From Cristatella mucedo (taxonomy: Eukaryota; Bryozoa; Phylactolaemata; Cristatellidae), in NCBI GenBank assembly GCA_009760855.2, contig WPIO01000040.1, forward strand, positions 1,632,501-1,695,000: a stretch of DNA of 62,500 bases, given 5' to 3'. Shown here piece after piece: positions 23,070-36,030 of this stretch. The position numbers and the translations under genes are program-made. Below the pieces are notes generated by a model that was not told the origin of the DNA, ran no database searches, and saw only the letters and a program-made list of their open reading frames with translations. Within the stretch, counting starts at the first letter, position 1. Every line of letters starts with the position of its first letter.

Positions 23070-23862
23070 CGTCAGACAGCTTACCAGCAGGCAGGCAGAA
23101 CTGCTGATTCGGGTCATACAGCTGCCTAAATTTTAAAAGCTTCATTCAGAAGACTGCATCTACAGCTAGCCACCACGTCCGATTCCTATCCAAGATTAGG
23201 AGCTGTCTTCCCCAGTGGGTTGCAAAATTTTTAACTAGTTCCTTGGTTCTATCTCGGCTTGATTATTGCAATTCCCTTTTGGCTGGGCTTCCGAAGAAAG
23301 CAACTAGGCCACTGCCACTGACTTTGAATATGGCTGCAAGGCTAGTCTTCAAGTCCCAGTGGTTTGAGCACGTGTCTCCTTTGCTAAAAGAGCTAGGATG
23401 AATGCCGGTTGAACAACGGATACAGAGCAAAGTTCTTACGCTGACCCACAAGGACCGCCGTGGTTTGGCTCCTTTGTAGCTAGCTGAACTGCTGCACCAT
23501 TTTCAGCCTGTTCGTGCCCTCAGGACGTGTGTGGACAATAAATTAGCTGTTCCATTCCTGAGCTTAAAGACCGTTGGCGACAGAAGCTTTAGCTCTGCAG
23601 GTTCTAGACTGTGGAACTCGCTTCCAGTGGCTCATCCTTTTCAGCAGTCCTGAGCTGCTACTTCTATGCTACCCACTACATCAACTGCTCTCCTGACTCT
23701 GCTATGCTTCCCACTTTCTCTTTGTTTCCCGAGACGAAGTCTGTTGGCTACCGAATGCTTACCGAAAGCCGCTTAGGCTGTGAGTTCGCTATACAAAACT
23801 CTCCTGCGTAACACCCACATAGTCTTTGTGACTTTGTGGAGTTACAGACGGAGATACATAAC
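23070..23862 (+). mobile_element. LINE-II 3' fragment with C-terminal coding part
   Basis: Translation gives the C-terminal region of a CR1/L2-like LINE protein in order: TASHHVRFLSKIR, LSRLDYCNSLLAGLP, MAARLVFKS, HVSPLLKELG, MPVEQRI, VGDRSFSSAGSRLWNSLP. The 3' untranslated part has CACCCACATAGTCTTTGTG and ends GACGGAGATACATAACATG. At least two in-frame stops (after KELG and after GLAPL) make it a pseudogene. It lacks endonuclease and catalytic RT domains. Confidence 0.85.
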
Positions 23863-23988
23863 ATGATCAACCTCCGGGCGACAGTTGTGGCTGGTGATAC
23901 TAGCCTACGGCTGCCGGGAGTTGGACGGTGAGGGGGAGGTGTGGGAGGATACCATTATTGTCCAATCCTGTCCGGCAGCCTTTGTTGC

Positions 23989-24189
<201 letters not shown>

Positions 24190-24560
24190 ATGGTCGCAGC
24201 AATAGCCCCCTTGGGACTATTAGCTGACAGCTGACTCATTGATTTGATTTGAGTGCTTCGGTTGGTGGAAGGGGAGGAATGTGCCACTCTTTGCTGAGAG
24301 GCAGCCGGCTGATCACCTGATCCTCTCCCTCACTCGTGAAGTAGTGAATGCAACTCCGGTCCGGTTCGGGTCACTATTCAGGCAAATCCGCAGGACGGTG
24401 CGACCCGAAGGTTCGTCGCTTAGTCTAGTGGTCATTCCAAGATCATTTCAAGGAGTAATAAGTATGTGAAAGCAAACCGTCATCATTACCAGGAGCAAGA
24501 TACCGGTCACTGGTGAACAGTAGAGCAATACTTAGTTTTCCTGCAGGCATACCAATACGC

Positions 24561-24610
24561 AAGAGAGGGAGAGAGAGAGTTGGAGAGAGAGAGAGAGGAG
24601 AGGAAGAGAT

Positions 24611-24653
<43 letters not shown>

Positions 24654-24920
24654 GAGGGAGGGAGAGAGGGGGAGAGAGGGAGAGAGGGAGGTAGAGAGAG
24701 AGGGGAGAGGAAGAGATGGAGAGAGAGAGGGAGGGAGAGAGGGAGGGAGAGAGAGAGAGGGAGAGGAAGAGATGGAGAAAGAGAGGAAGGGAGGGAGGGG
24801 GAGAGGGAGAGAGGGAGGGGGAGGGAGAGAGGGAGGGAGACAGAGGGGGAGATGAAGAGATAGAGAGAGAGAGAAGGGGTATGGAGAAAGGGAGGGAGAG
24901 AGAGAGAGGGGAGAGGTAGA

Positions 24921-24956
<36 letters not shown>

Positions 24957-24992
24957 CGGAGGGAGAGAGGAAGGGAGAGAGAGAGAGAGAGT
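24561..24992. repeat. GA-rich imperfect array, 430 bp
   Basis: GAGAGA mixed with GGGAGGGA and GAAGAGATGGA segments. The GAAGAGATGGAGAGAGA block recurs at least three times, implying segmental duplication within the array. Confidence 0.92.
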
Positions 24993-25013
24993 AAGAAGAG
25001 GATAAGAAGAGCC

Positions 25014-25164
25014 ACGAGAGTCTTACCCCAGGATGTGTGAAATCTTCACGTCTTGAGTTGTCTGTTCGAGACCTGCATTCAGCAGGCAATGCTATTTTTT
25101 CCACTGCGATTGGGGCCGTTCCGGCTCTTCTGCCGCAATATAAATGCGGCTGTGAGATCAGCTA
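25014..25164 (+). mobile_element. SINE-A copy between two GA arrays
   Basis: B-box-like CTGTTCGAGACC (25,062-25,073), then the family tail GGCTCTTCTGCCGCAATATA and GCGGCTGTGAGATCAGCTA, ending in a T run. The head is degenerate, but spacing and tail match other SINE-A copies. Confidence 0.6.
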
Positions 25165-25221
25165 ATGTTTAATTTTTTTTTTAGAGAGGGGATAGACTGG
25201 ATGAGGAAACAGAGAGTGGTC

Positions 25222-25305
<84 letters not shown>

Positions 25306-25362
25306 CAGAGAGAGAGAGACAGAGAGAGGGAGAGAGAGGGAGAGAGAGAGAGAGAGAGAGAG
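25222..25362. repeat. (GA)n array
   Basis: Nearly pure GA with GGGA/GACA variants in the right part. Confidence 0.95.
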
Positions 25363-25404
25363 GAGGACATTAAACTCCGGCCGAGGTAGAGTGAGCAAGT
25401 GACA

Positions 25405-25673
<269 letters not shown>

Positions 25674-25679
25674 ACGCAG

Positions 25680-26600
25680 TAAAGTTGGAGGGAGCTAGAT
25701 AGAGTGAGCGAGTGACAAAGAAAGAGACCGACGCAGCGACGGTTGGATGGAGGTTGAGGGAGCAAAGGGGAGTGGAGAAGGAGCGAATGGGTTGGCGAAG
25801 TTTGAATTATCGAGGGTTCGGACGTTGCCAACGAGGGAGCTATACGTGCAGGGGGAGTTATTAATGCGATGTTAATATGGAAGAAAGAGAAATAGGGACC
25901 GGAGGAGTCGAGTGCACGAGGGATATCGACAGGGCGCCTCGGCTGAATGCAATTGCGTCAAGCAAAGGCGGGCGGGCTGGCGGGCGGGGTATGGGAGGGC
26001 GGTCACGGAGCAGTGCTTCGACTAAACGAGCCCGTCGTCGCCGCCGAAGCGTGCACGTTTTGAATCAGGAGTAGAACGATCAGCTATGTATCAGCCGATA
26101 AGCGCAGCTACAGCTGAGAGCGACCCGCAGGCGAGCTCGCTCGGTTCAGCTAGTCCATTTCGTCGGCTCGTCTTTGATCTTTCATGACTGCGGTACAGAA
26201 AGGCTATTTTTCGACAGCTGGATTTACGATCCAGCCGCCATTACTACGAGCTCGGCCGCTCTGAACTTGAGTGCACCGGAAGTGTGCAGCGGCAGCGGCG
26301 TCCTTTCGTCCATTGCGCCTGCACTGACCATTCATATTCCTGGCCGCTGCTGCCACCGGCACAGCTTTGCCCCGTCTCGGGGCTTTCAAGCGTGGAGTAC
26401 GCCCCCATACTCCGTCCTGGTTTCTGGGCCGCGGTGGGTGGGTGCAAATGTAATGTTGCGGGTGCAAACGTTGGATGCGACTGTGCCTCGAGCCTGGGAT
26501 ATGAACGACTGAAGCACGCCTAGTTCCGCAGTTCTCGCCGGCTGGAACTCGGGAGCCGCCTGCAGCAGGCTTAGCATTCCGGGGACGACCCGACTAGCCT
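25680..26600. other. Unique sequence, nothing recognised
   Basis: No gene, element or repeat beyond short motifs. Overlapping frames at 26,174-26,523 lack any family signature. Confidence 0.4.
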
Positions 26601-28480
26601 CGAGGCGAGGCCTGTCACGCTGAGGCAGGGTGGTGGATCGAGCGACGACTCGCTTGACGCCCCGAAATCCATAGTTTTTTTTTTCTCGTTCAGCGCCGAA
26701 GCTGAGAATTCGCGTCTCCAGCTCCTCGAACCGAGACGATGCGAGCTCGCGCTCGGGCCGCTCGTTCTGCTGGCGTCAAGTTTGCACCGAACTCGAAGAC
26801 CGCCCCTGGCAGCGTGCAGTCGATCGCCAGGCGAGGCCGCGAATTGATGAACTACATTCGAGCGCCCCGCTCGGAGGTGGAAGCTGACGCGAAGGGCGAC
26901 GAGAGGAGCTGGAAGATCTCGTCGTCTCATCGGACTGAGCATGCGAGCCTCGGCAGGACAGGAGACGCCCTGTCCTGTCTTTGACCGGCGCTCAAGGGTG
27001 TGGGGTTGCGGACAGGAAGGACGTGCCGATTCGCCCGATCCGATTCGCTCGATCCGACGCGATATTCCCTGCGGGCTCTCGCTCGCTCGCGCTGCCACCG
27101 CCGCTCGCTCGCGCTCTGTTTCTGGTGGCTTCGGGCGTTCGGACCCACCCTACTACCCACCCTACTACTCCGTCGCTGGTCGTCTGCTGTTCGAGTGCGA
27201 TCCAGCGACGCGAGATGGGCGATAGGCGCTGGCAACTTGCATAGACACTCGCCGGCTTGTGCCAATGGCTTGTGCCAACCGAGGCATCGAGTCTTCGCCG
27301 GGCGGGGGCGAAATCCGAAATATCCGATCGGGCGGCGAGAAGTTCATCTCGAGTCTCGACGGAACGCACTAGGTAAGACGGTTGGTTGCCTTTCACGACC
27401 TCGGCCCGAGGTCGTGGGTTCGAATCCTGTGGGTGGGCGATCCATTATAGCCTTTCTTACAGCGGCGACAGCATCCAAGGCTCTCCTGTCGCTATACGAA
27501 CGAGGCTTCAAAATCAGCTGAGAGTTCTTTTGGATTCAGCCAGCTTAGCTAACGAAGCGGTCGGGAGCGGTCGTCGGAGCCGCATCCGATGGCGTCGGAG
27601 GCGCTTTCTGTCGGACTGAGCGATTCGCGCATGCACCCCCCCCCCGCCGCTGCCGCCGCCTCTCGATAGCCGACTTCTTTCCGCTCTCGATGCTCGACGC
27701 GAATAATCCTCACTTCGCGCCCTCTCGATAGTGTTCGATTTCTCAAGCCGAACCGAATGGCCCGAACGCCAGCGAATGGTCAGCCGACACCGCCGAAAAC
27801 GAAATAGCCGCCCGAAGCGACTCGCAAAAGAAAAAAATCTCGGCCAAGCACGGCCGAGACGCTTGGCCGAGCATCTTTTGCTTTCCAGGAGGCTGGCGAC
27901 GGGCAGGTAGGCGGTGCGACCAAGCTGCCGCCATCTTTGACCCCAGGCCACCTTGGACCCTTGACTTCCTTGACCGAGGCTCGGTGAGGGTGAGTCGCTT
28001 GCACCGCTTTGACCGAGACGGAGCGTGCGCCCGCGAGATGGGAGGGAAGAAACGGCTACTTCGATCGGAGGAATCGAGCGGCCGGTCGGGGAGAGAGAAC
28101 CGGAAGCTACGGATTTATGACTCGCAACTTCCGGTTAAACTCGTGCGAACTCTTAGTCGCTCCGAGGGCGACTTCAGTTCGGGCCCGTTTGGAAAATAAA
28201 CTGCAAAAGCGCAGCAGCGTGGCGTCGGCGACGTCGCGAGAGACGCGGTGCCGCCGCCTGCAGCAACGGGGTGCTCGCCCCATGGCAAAGAGTCGCCGAG
28301 AGCAGCCCACGAGAGAAGCAGATGGAGTAAAGGCCCCAAACGAGAGTCCGTCGAGAGGCCTACGGAAGGTGGTTCGGCCGGCGAGCGAACCGTCGCTGAC
28401 GCTGCTTCGACTACGTTCGTCCAAGTCTAGCGAAGCGACACGAAATGAACAAGCTCGCTCTTTACCCCATCCTGAACAGA
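26600..28480. promoter_or_regulatory. CpG-rich domain
   Basis: About 1.9 kb with many CpG (CTCGCTCG, CGATCCGA, GCGACG motifs), contrasting with CpG-poor flanks. It contains one SINE-A and a small hairpin (26,954-26,977, 9-bp arms). Frames of 100-175 codons overlap on both strands. A 160-codon segment opening at 28,009 runs into a CT array, which argues against it being a real gene. An island or promoter role is inferred only from composition. Confidence 0.3.
27360..27520 (+). mobile_element. SINE-A copy, good tRNA head
   Basis: Starts near CACTAGGTAAGACGGTTG (A-box region) and has a perfect B box, GGTTCGAATCC (27,417-27,427). The body reads GTGGGTGGGCGA and the tail CTCTCCTGTCGCTATACGAA, GAGGCTTCAAAATCAGCT. 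It is not a tRNA gene: no acceptor stem closes and the tail is the SINE one. Confidence 0.8.
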
Positions 28481-28493
28481 TCGGGAACTTAAT

Positions 28494-28787
<294 letters not shown>

Positions 28788-28794
28788 TCTGCCC

Positions 28795-28890
28795 ATGCAC
28801 TGCACACGTATATCTCGAAGGGTTCGAGCTCATGACCTTGACCTTGATCATCAAAGATTAGCGCCTTACACTCGGTCCAATGCCGAACGC
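28795..28890 (-). mobile_element. SINE-B head, antisense, tail replaced by CT array
   Basis: The reverse strand reads GAGTGTAAGGCGCTAATC, AAGGTCATGAGCTCGAACC (B box), ATATACGTG, matching the head and body of the SINE-B at 52,857. The 3' stem-loop is absent where the CT array begins, so the array grew at, or replaced, the SINE tail. Confidence 0.5.
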
Positions 28891-29065
28891 TTCGAGCGCA
28901 CGTCCCCAGTCGCCGAAGGTGAGCACGTTACCCCTGAAACAAACGATATGCATGGGAGGGGGTGGGTCGAAGAGCAAAGTACGAAGACAGCAAAGCAGCT
29001 CCTGCAGCGAGTAATTACAACCGGTAATTACAGCAGTGGCAGTCAACGGTCGCCTTGTACATGCA

Positions 29066-29200
29066 ACTCATTTGTATAGCGCCCTGAGAGAACCTAATCT
29101 CTATGCAGACGCTTCACATACGCCACGGGGCTCAAGCCCACGCCCTCTTCCTTTGTCGGAACGAGCACCTTAACCACTCGGGTAGTGTTTCCAGCACATA
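29066..29200 (-). mobile_element. SINE-B copy, antisense
   Basis: The + strand starts ATTTGTATAGCGCCCTGAGA, the complement of the SINE-B tail, then CAGACGCTTCACATACGCC, CAAGCCCACGCC (B-box region) and CACCTTAACCACTCGG (A-box region). The same order is seen at 52,857. Confidence 0.7.
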
Positions 29201-29690
29201 GATGACATGGAGCGGTGTAAATCATTCGGGTTTTAATCGGACTTAATATAAAATACCCGAATGCCCAAATCCGGTTTTATTTATCTTTCATTAAAGTTAA
29301 GTCGGAATTTCTCACATAACCCATTTTAGCGGCGTCGGGCGTTCGGACCGGGCCCAGCGGCCACGACGACTGAGTCACGGTGTCGGTTCGGCACTCGGGA
29401 CCGATGGCGCGTGGCAATTCACACAGGCTCTGGTCGAAGTAGCCACCGCTCCCAGTTTTCCTTATAATTGTCCAACGTCAACAGCAACGGTGCCCTGAAC
29501 GCCGAGAAAAAGCCCAGCCGTACTCAGTAATGAGGATCCACCCTGCGGGTTGACTAAAAGAACAACGTCGTCGCCCCTACGCCGGACAAGAAATAGAGAC
29601 AGCTTTTAATCAGGGAAAAATCGGGTTGTATGCCATTAAAACCAATAACCCGATTTTTTAGGCAAAAAAATCGGGTTTTTCCATCCCTAT
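29200..29690. mobile_element. Possible hAT-like remnant
   Basis: The right end, read inward, is TAGGGATGGAAAAACCCGAT, like the termini of several hAT families. A matching AACCCGATTTTTT/AAAAATCGGGTT inverted pair sits just inside. The left end (TAGATGACATGG...CATTCGGGTTTTAATC) is a poor match. Flanks TTCCAGCA and TTTCAGCA could be an 8-bp target duplication with one mismatch. No transposase is seen. Confidence 0.3.
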
Positions 29691-29699
29691 TTCAGCATG

Positions 29700-30500
29700 A
29701 CTGGGCGTGCCGGGCTCAGGGCCGGAAGTGCTCCTCAAATGCTAATCGGAGCTCAATGGCACCAGCGTTCACGTGGCAGAGATGTTTTGTTATTTATGTA
29801 TACATAATCTTTATAAATATCATCTTTTATATCTCGGCCGAGGACGACCCTAATTTAAGTAGGGGCAATGAAACATTGGAATGCCATATCGGTCAGAATT
29901 TGAAAGCGCTAGAGATTATTAGCGGTTCGTGAATGTCAACCTGAAGGAAACCGGATGCAACATATGTAATTATTGCTCAGCTGCAACTCAACTTTGGACT
30001 TGGAGCCAGAGAGCTGTTTACTATGGCTGGTACTGGACACCAGTGCTCTCGGTGGCTATGAAATAGACTGGTTCGCTTTTTCGGCAAGTGCTTACTGTAT
30101 TGAGTTACATGCACTCTGTATTACTGCCTTGCTCTGATCTCATCCATCGTCAAGCCTCCTCTGCATAGACTAGCATCGTTACGAGTACTGAGCTTGTGAC
30201 CCAAGGAGCTATTCAAAGCGATTGCGTAGCACCTGCAGCACGATCTTTGGTCGAGGTCAATGCAGAGTGGCACATTGGAAGATCTCTGTGCTCAGGTCAC
30301 GTGCAAGATGTTGATTCTGCACAACGAGATAGTCGGATGTGCCATCCATCCAAAGCTGGCAAAGTAGTATAGTGAGAGGTGGTTAGTGAGAGGTTGAAGC
30401 TTGCATACGCAGCATCAGCAGCTGCGCCTGCACGAGTGTTCAACGTTCCGAATGCTGGCAGCAGCTATGGAGCGCAGGCACACGGAACACCGGGTGTGAA
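29700..30500. other. Unique sequence, nothing recognised
   Basis: No coding motif, repeat or RNA gene identified. Confidence 0.4.
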
Positions 30501-30503
30501 TGC

Positions 30504-30544
30504 TGAGAGAGAGAGAGAGACAGAGAGACAGAGGACAGAGACAG

Positions 30545-30595
<51 letters not shown>

Positions 30596-30654
30596 GACAT
30601 ACAGATAGACAGACAGAGATAGAGAGACAGACAGACAGAGACAGACAGAGACAT

Positions 30655-30711
<57 letters not shown>

Positions 30712-30716
30712 GAGGC
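30504..30716. repeat. GACA tetranucleotide array
   Basis: GACA tandem units with GAGA and GATA interruptions; a pure GACA core spans about 30,653-30,710. Confidence 0.94.
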
Positions 30717-30779
30717 AGAATAAGGAAAGAAACGTTTCTGCTGTAAACGTCACGAGCACACTGAGCCCGCTACCCACAT

Positions 30780-31301
30780 TTAGCCGAGGCGGGTGCTGGC
30801 GCCAGATAGCGACCTGAGGGCGACTGTGCGTGTGCGCGTGCGGGTTGAGACCATTTGCTCACACTGCTTTCATTCATCTCCTCCTGCTGCTGCTGCTGCC
30901 ACTTTCACTGCTGCCACTTTCACGTAAAGATAGCCTGATTGACACCAGACGGTGCTGGTTCTCACAAGGTGACAAATTTGCACAGGCTGCAGGATTCTGT
31001 GAGAACGGGACAATTCGAAGGATGCCGCTGCTTAGGCCAGAGGAAGCCTGTGTGCTTGCGGAACAGCACAGCGGTGTCGAGAGGCAGGCAGTGGCTGCTG
31101 CTTGGGAGGTGCCGCTGCTGCTGGCCGCAGCATGGGACGGTGGTGGCAAGCTAAGCCAGACTACTCTGTCGGTTACCAAAAGGCTTAGACTGGTCCATTC
31201 TCTGCTACTCAGGTGGTAGGAGTCCTCTGGTACAAGACAGACAAGCATATGCACAACACAGCCAGAGCTGCAGACGTGCTGTCAAGCAGCTCTGCGACAG
31301 C

Positions 31302-31343
<42 letters not shown>

Positions 31344-31985
31344 GAGGCAGCTGTAGCAGCAGCAACGGCAGACACAGTAGTGCAGGTAGTGGCAACAGTA
31401 ATGGCAGCAGCAGCAGCAGCAGGCAGCTGAATCAGGACTTGGTGCATGGACTGAGTGAGATCTGACCGAGCCACTCCTATCGGTAAGCTGTATGCACTAA
31501 TTATTCCGTGATTAATGGTAAAGCACCACAAGTTGGAGTCACGACTGGTCTCACCCCTGCTGGCCCTGATCGGATTGCACTGCTGACATGCTGTGGCTTT
31601 GACATACAAAGCTTGCAAGCCTCTCTGCATTCCTGTAGACGATGGCTGGAGTGAGCAGCAGCCCAAGACTCAGCGCTCTGAGCTCAGCGCAGGCTCAGCC
31701 CTCCAACATGGATTGTAATTGGGTGGTCTCGTCGATTTGCTGCCAATCAAGCCGCTGGTATTGGGTGCTGCCAGTGCCACTGCTGCTGGTACCACTGCTG
31801 CTGCGGCTGCTGTTTCCGTCAGACTGTGCGTCAGATCCCTCTGCTCTTCTACCTACACTGCTGTCTGGGGTAACAATACATGCCATCCTTACCAAAGTGT
31901 ATGTCCTAGTGTGCTGCAGATTCCTACAGTAAGATACTCAGTCGCATCCAAACAGAAGTGCTCAAAGCATTTTTGCTGATATGCT
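30780..31985. other. Unique sequence with CAG tract
   Basis: CTG-rich patches at 30,880-30,920 and 31,780-31,815, and about 14 CAG units at 31,302-31,342. Frames of 100-150 codons on both strands are largely triplet-repeat products. No gene called. Confidence 0.45.
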
Positions 31986-31986
31986 T

Positions 31987-32253
<267 letters not shown>

Positions 32254-32788
32254 ATGAGGAGGAGGAGGAGGAATAGGAGGACCAGTGCTGAGTTTGGGTC
32301 CACTTTCAATTTCGGACGAGGCCCTCTGCCTGCCGAGCCTACCCGTGTATGGCAATAGTTATTCCTAATGCTTTGATTCCAATCAGTGCTAATATGAAAC
32401 CAGCCAATGGTCCCAATAGGTGCTGATGAGGCCCCTAGTCAAATGGGAATAACATCCGGTACAGGGAGCAGTGAGTCTGGTCAAGAAGGTCGAGATCAAG
32501 CTGCTGCTGCTGCTGCTGTCGTTTTTCCCACCAATTTTCGTCATGTGAAATCAGAGACTCGCGAGTTCGTGCGCCCCCGAGGCAAACTAGGCAACTAGTG
32601 TCGGCTCCGGGTGTCACCGTCCTCACTCCTGTTTCTAAAAGCCGTTCGTACTCAAACCCCTTGATCCAGTACTAGGCCGCGGCTTCGCTTGCGATTTAAG
32701 TGCAGCCACGAGGTTGCAATACAAATTAAATACAGGAAGCAGTGAGATTTGCATATAGTCAGCAAGATTGAGAATGTCTTGAGTAAGA

Positions 32789-32839
32789 GGAGGAGGAGGA
32801 GGAGGAGGAGGAGGAGGAGGAGGAGGAGGAGGAGGAGGA
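32789..32839. repeat. (GGA)17 microsatellite
   Basis: Uninterrupted AGG/GGA triplets, Arg or Leu in different frames. Confidence 0.95.
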
Positions 32840-33014
32840 CAAAGCTGGGTTTAGACCCACTTTCAATAGCTATCCAAATTGAAAGCGAAAGGGATCCATT
32901 CAGGACATCCACTCATCACTTCGAAACCGGAAATGGTTTGCCGACGAGGCTCAAAGCAGCAAAGAACTGCTGCTTGGGACAATTTAGGCAGTTCAGTGAC
33001 TGCCTTCTTGAAAG

Positions 33015-33372
33015 CTAGCTGAACTGCTGCCCCAGTTTCTGCTACCTCGTGCCCTCAGGTCCTCGCTGAACAATGCGCTAGATGCTCCTGATTGTCTCTT
33101 TGCTTAAAGACAGTTGGCGACAGAAGCTTTTGCTCTGCTGGTCTTAGACTGCGAAGCTCACTTTCTCAATTCTTACCAAAAGGCATCTACTCTCCTACTG
33201 CCGACAATGGCACATCCGATCCAGCCGTCCTGAGATGCTACTTTCATGCTACTCACTACCTCAATTGTTCTCCTGACTCTGCTATGCTCATCACGTTTTT
33301 GTCGTTTCGCGAGATGAGGTCGCTTGGCCACCGAATTAATCGGCGGAAAGCCGAGTAGGCTTTGAGTACGCT
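33015..33372 (+). mobile_element. LINE-II 3' fragment
   Basis: Carries LAELL near 33,017, then KTVGDRSF near 33,110, CSAGLRLRSS and the 3' segment GAGATGCTACTTTCATGCTACTCACTACCTCA shared (with changes) with the copies at 23,640, 35,780 and 56,340. The distal tail is lost after AAATTACTCT. The coding remnant is 5'-truncated and frame-broken. Confidence 0.7.
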
Positions 33373-33509
33373 ACAGAAAATTACTCTCATAATCATCCAC
33401 TAAGTAAGCAAGCCGGCATGCAGAGTTTTTGATGACCAAAGATATCATTGGGTCATGTGAGATTTTCCGAACCGAAATCCAAATCAGCTTGCTCCAGGAG
33501 CTTGGTAAA

Positions 33510-33605
33510 AATGATGAGGCTGACGATGCCGGCGACGATGATAATGATGACGACGGTGACAATAGTGATGATGACTCTGAGGTGAGTGATGACTATAATG
33601 AAAGC
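33510..33605. repeat. GAT/GAC-rich imperfect triplet repeat
   Basis: Degenerate GAY triplets give an Asp-rich frame (33,429-33,641) with no other feature. Simple repeat rather than a gene. Confidence 0.6.
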
Positions 33606-33699
33606 TGTACCAGTACCGTGGTGGTGCTGCTGGTGGTGTAAGTGGAGACAACCACGACCGAAGCGAAGAAGCATGTCGATTACGATCACACGAAAGGTA

Positions 33700-35690
33700 C
33701 AGCTGCCTGTTGGTTGCCAATCGATTTCTCGAGTTATCGATAATTAATTAAGTTAATGACTCGCTAATTTCAATACTTGCGTTCAATACCTTTGGGTACC
33801 ACGTTTAATAAGTGTGGGGATTTGCCTCAACCCACGAATAGGTAAGCTGAGCATAGGTAATGTGAAATAAGCATAGCTAAGGCTCTCTGATCGATGACTT
33901 CAGCAGAGTCAATGGCTGCAACTTGGCACGGAATGTGCAACTATAAACTGGCACATACATTCAAAGCAGTCCCACGTGGGATTCGGCTCAGGCCAGTCCG
34001 TAAGTGAAGATCTCATGCCGAGACACTCATAGAGTGGTGCTCTGAATTTTCGAAATTTCCGAAGACAGGGTAGCGTCGAAAGAGCTCCATCGGTCTAGAG
34101 CATCGAATCGGTGACCCCTAAAGTCAGTAGCATGATCAGTCGCGGCCACCCAAGGCAAAGTTCTTTGTCGGCATTCAGTCCCGCGGCTGACGGTCGCTCT
34201 GCACTTTGAAGTCACCCGGGAATTTCTCTTTCCCTTGAGAAACGCAGGCAGAAAGTTACCGGCTGAACCCTGAAGATTCGCAGTGGCTTTATATATTTTT
34301 GTGTTTAGCTCTCTTCCAGGAGGCGATGGACCCAGCCCCCACCCAGAGACAGAACCCCCTTCCAAAGCTGCGGTATGCAGGTGCCGACAATCCCCAGAAC
34401 TCCATATGGAGTTCTGGGGATTCCTTTACCATACCTTTTGAGCAGTGACCTCACAAGAAGAGGCAGCCAAGTAGCTCTCCTTAGCAAAAGAGCCCAAAGC
34501 ACTGGCCAGAGGGCTTGCCGCCTGGCAGGCACCCTGGACCTTCAGAAAATTGGTGGCTTTCACCTGGAGAGGCTAAAGCTGTGCCGAGATGGTGCTTTAT
34601 CAAGTAGCAGCACCAGCAGCAGCAACAGCAGCAGCAGCAATGGCATGCCCCAGCAGGCAGCAGCTGCTGCTGCGGCAGTTTCAGTTGCAGCAGCAGCGCC
34701 GCAGCAGCATCCAGTAGCATCCAGCATCACACGGCAGACAGAAGACAGCAGGCAGCAGCAACAATGGCACTGGCTTCGTTGGTCCTATTTTAAACAAATG
34801 GTCTCGATACTTTTTTTTTATACGATCAGTCTCGGTGTGGCATCCTGAAGCTGCTCCAAAGACTCAGCGTTCGGTGAGCCTCTTGAGACGTAGACTCCAA
34901 GTTCGGTAGCCCCACCGTAGAGGCCATAGTAGTTTCCTTTCCCACACTGCCACCTCTTCCTCCCTCCCAGACGTCAGGAAGCCGAAAACGAACGTCAGGG
35001 CGCTGTAGGGGAATGCTGGGTAGCTCCATGTAGTGGCGTTCGGCTCGAGCATTCGGTTGAGTTCGGGGAGGTGGAAAGGTCAAGCCAAAGGCCATGTCCA
35101 CTCGCACAGCCTGCCTACCGGCTTAGGGTTCAGCTAGTCCCGATGTCTCTAATAAACCGAATCTGCCGCTCGACAAGAGTTCTTTGAAGAGCCCTTCGGC
35201 AATCGTGCAACAAATTCGAACTTGATGCCAAACTTGTTGACAAGTCGAGTCGCCAAATTATCCATGCGATGACAGTGGCCAGGAAAGACAAATAGGCCCA
35301 ACGGCCACGGGCTGGGTGTCACTCGACATGAAAGGGAACCCACTGTTTTTTGTTGTTGTCGCGTTTTCCTTCCGTAAAGGGAAGGGAATATCTGTTTGCC
35401 GAGAAGAGGGGAGTGAGAGAAGAAGAAGATAGGAATAGAAAGACAAAAAAAAGAGAAAGTTTGACAAGGAGAGAGTGAGTCGAGCAAGTGAGGAAGGAAG
35501 AGGGGGCGTGAAGGAAGTGAGGGGTGTGTCACTTGTCAGCGACAGACTGCTGTTGCTTGCCTTTGCAGGCCGGCTCTGCGGTGTGCGACTTGCTACAGCC
35601 TACCTTGGAGCTCAGAAAAGCCGCTTGACAGACAAACAGATGACAGACAGACAGACAGACAGGTGCAGATTGCCATCACCGAAGCACAAG
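33700..35690. other. Unique sequence with one strong palindrome
   Basis: No gene recognised. Holds the 34-bp palindrome at 34,389-34,422, a CAG-rich patch near 34,600-34,700, a T9 run near 34,810 and a short GACA run near 35,645-35,662. Confidence 0.45.
34389..34422. repeat. Perfect 34-bp palindrome, no loop
   Basis: AATCCCCAGAACTCCAT is followed directly by its exact reverse complement. An outer GGTATG (about 34,372) and CATACC (about 34,431) extend the symmetry across short unpaired spacers. Both strands therefore read the same IPRTPYGVLGI peptide, a by-product of the palindrome. Confidence 0.92.
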
Positions 35691-35699
35691 CACAAGCCT

Positions 35700-36030
35700 G
35701 TGCTCGAGCTTCCAGGATTCTTATGCAACGACGGCTACTCTCCTGCTGCCGACTGTGGCCCATTCTTTCCAGTCATCCTGAGCTGCTACTTCCATGTTAC
35801 TCACAACCTCAGCTGCTCTCCTGATCCTGCTACGCTTTTCACTTTCTCTTTCTTGCGTGAGATGAAGTCTGTTGGCTAACGAATCAAGCGTGCCAAAAGC
35901 CGAGTAGGATTTCAGTGCGCTACAGAAAACTCTCCTGTGTAACACCCACATAGTCTTTGTGGCTTTGCGGAGTTATTGACGGAGATACATAACATAACGA
36001 ATAGCATAACATATAACATAAGACAGAGAC
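35700..36030 (+). mobile_element. LINE-II 3' end with tail
   Basis: Starts at CTTATGCAACGACGGCTACT and continues through GCTGCTACTTCCATG, AGATGAAGTCTGTTGGCTA, GTGTAACACCCACATAGTC and GAGTTATTGACGGAGATAC, then a CATAACATAACG-type tail. Only the non-coding 3' segment is kept. The 5' break point nearly coincides with that of the copy at 56,442. Confidence 0.8.

Noticed and set aside
27360-27430. tRNA gene (perfect B box)
   Set aside because: The head continues into the SINE-A body and tail seen in other copies; no acceptor stem pairs. The same applies to 46,130 and 60,420.
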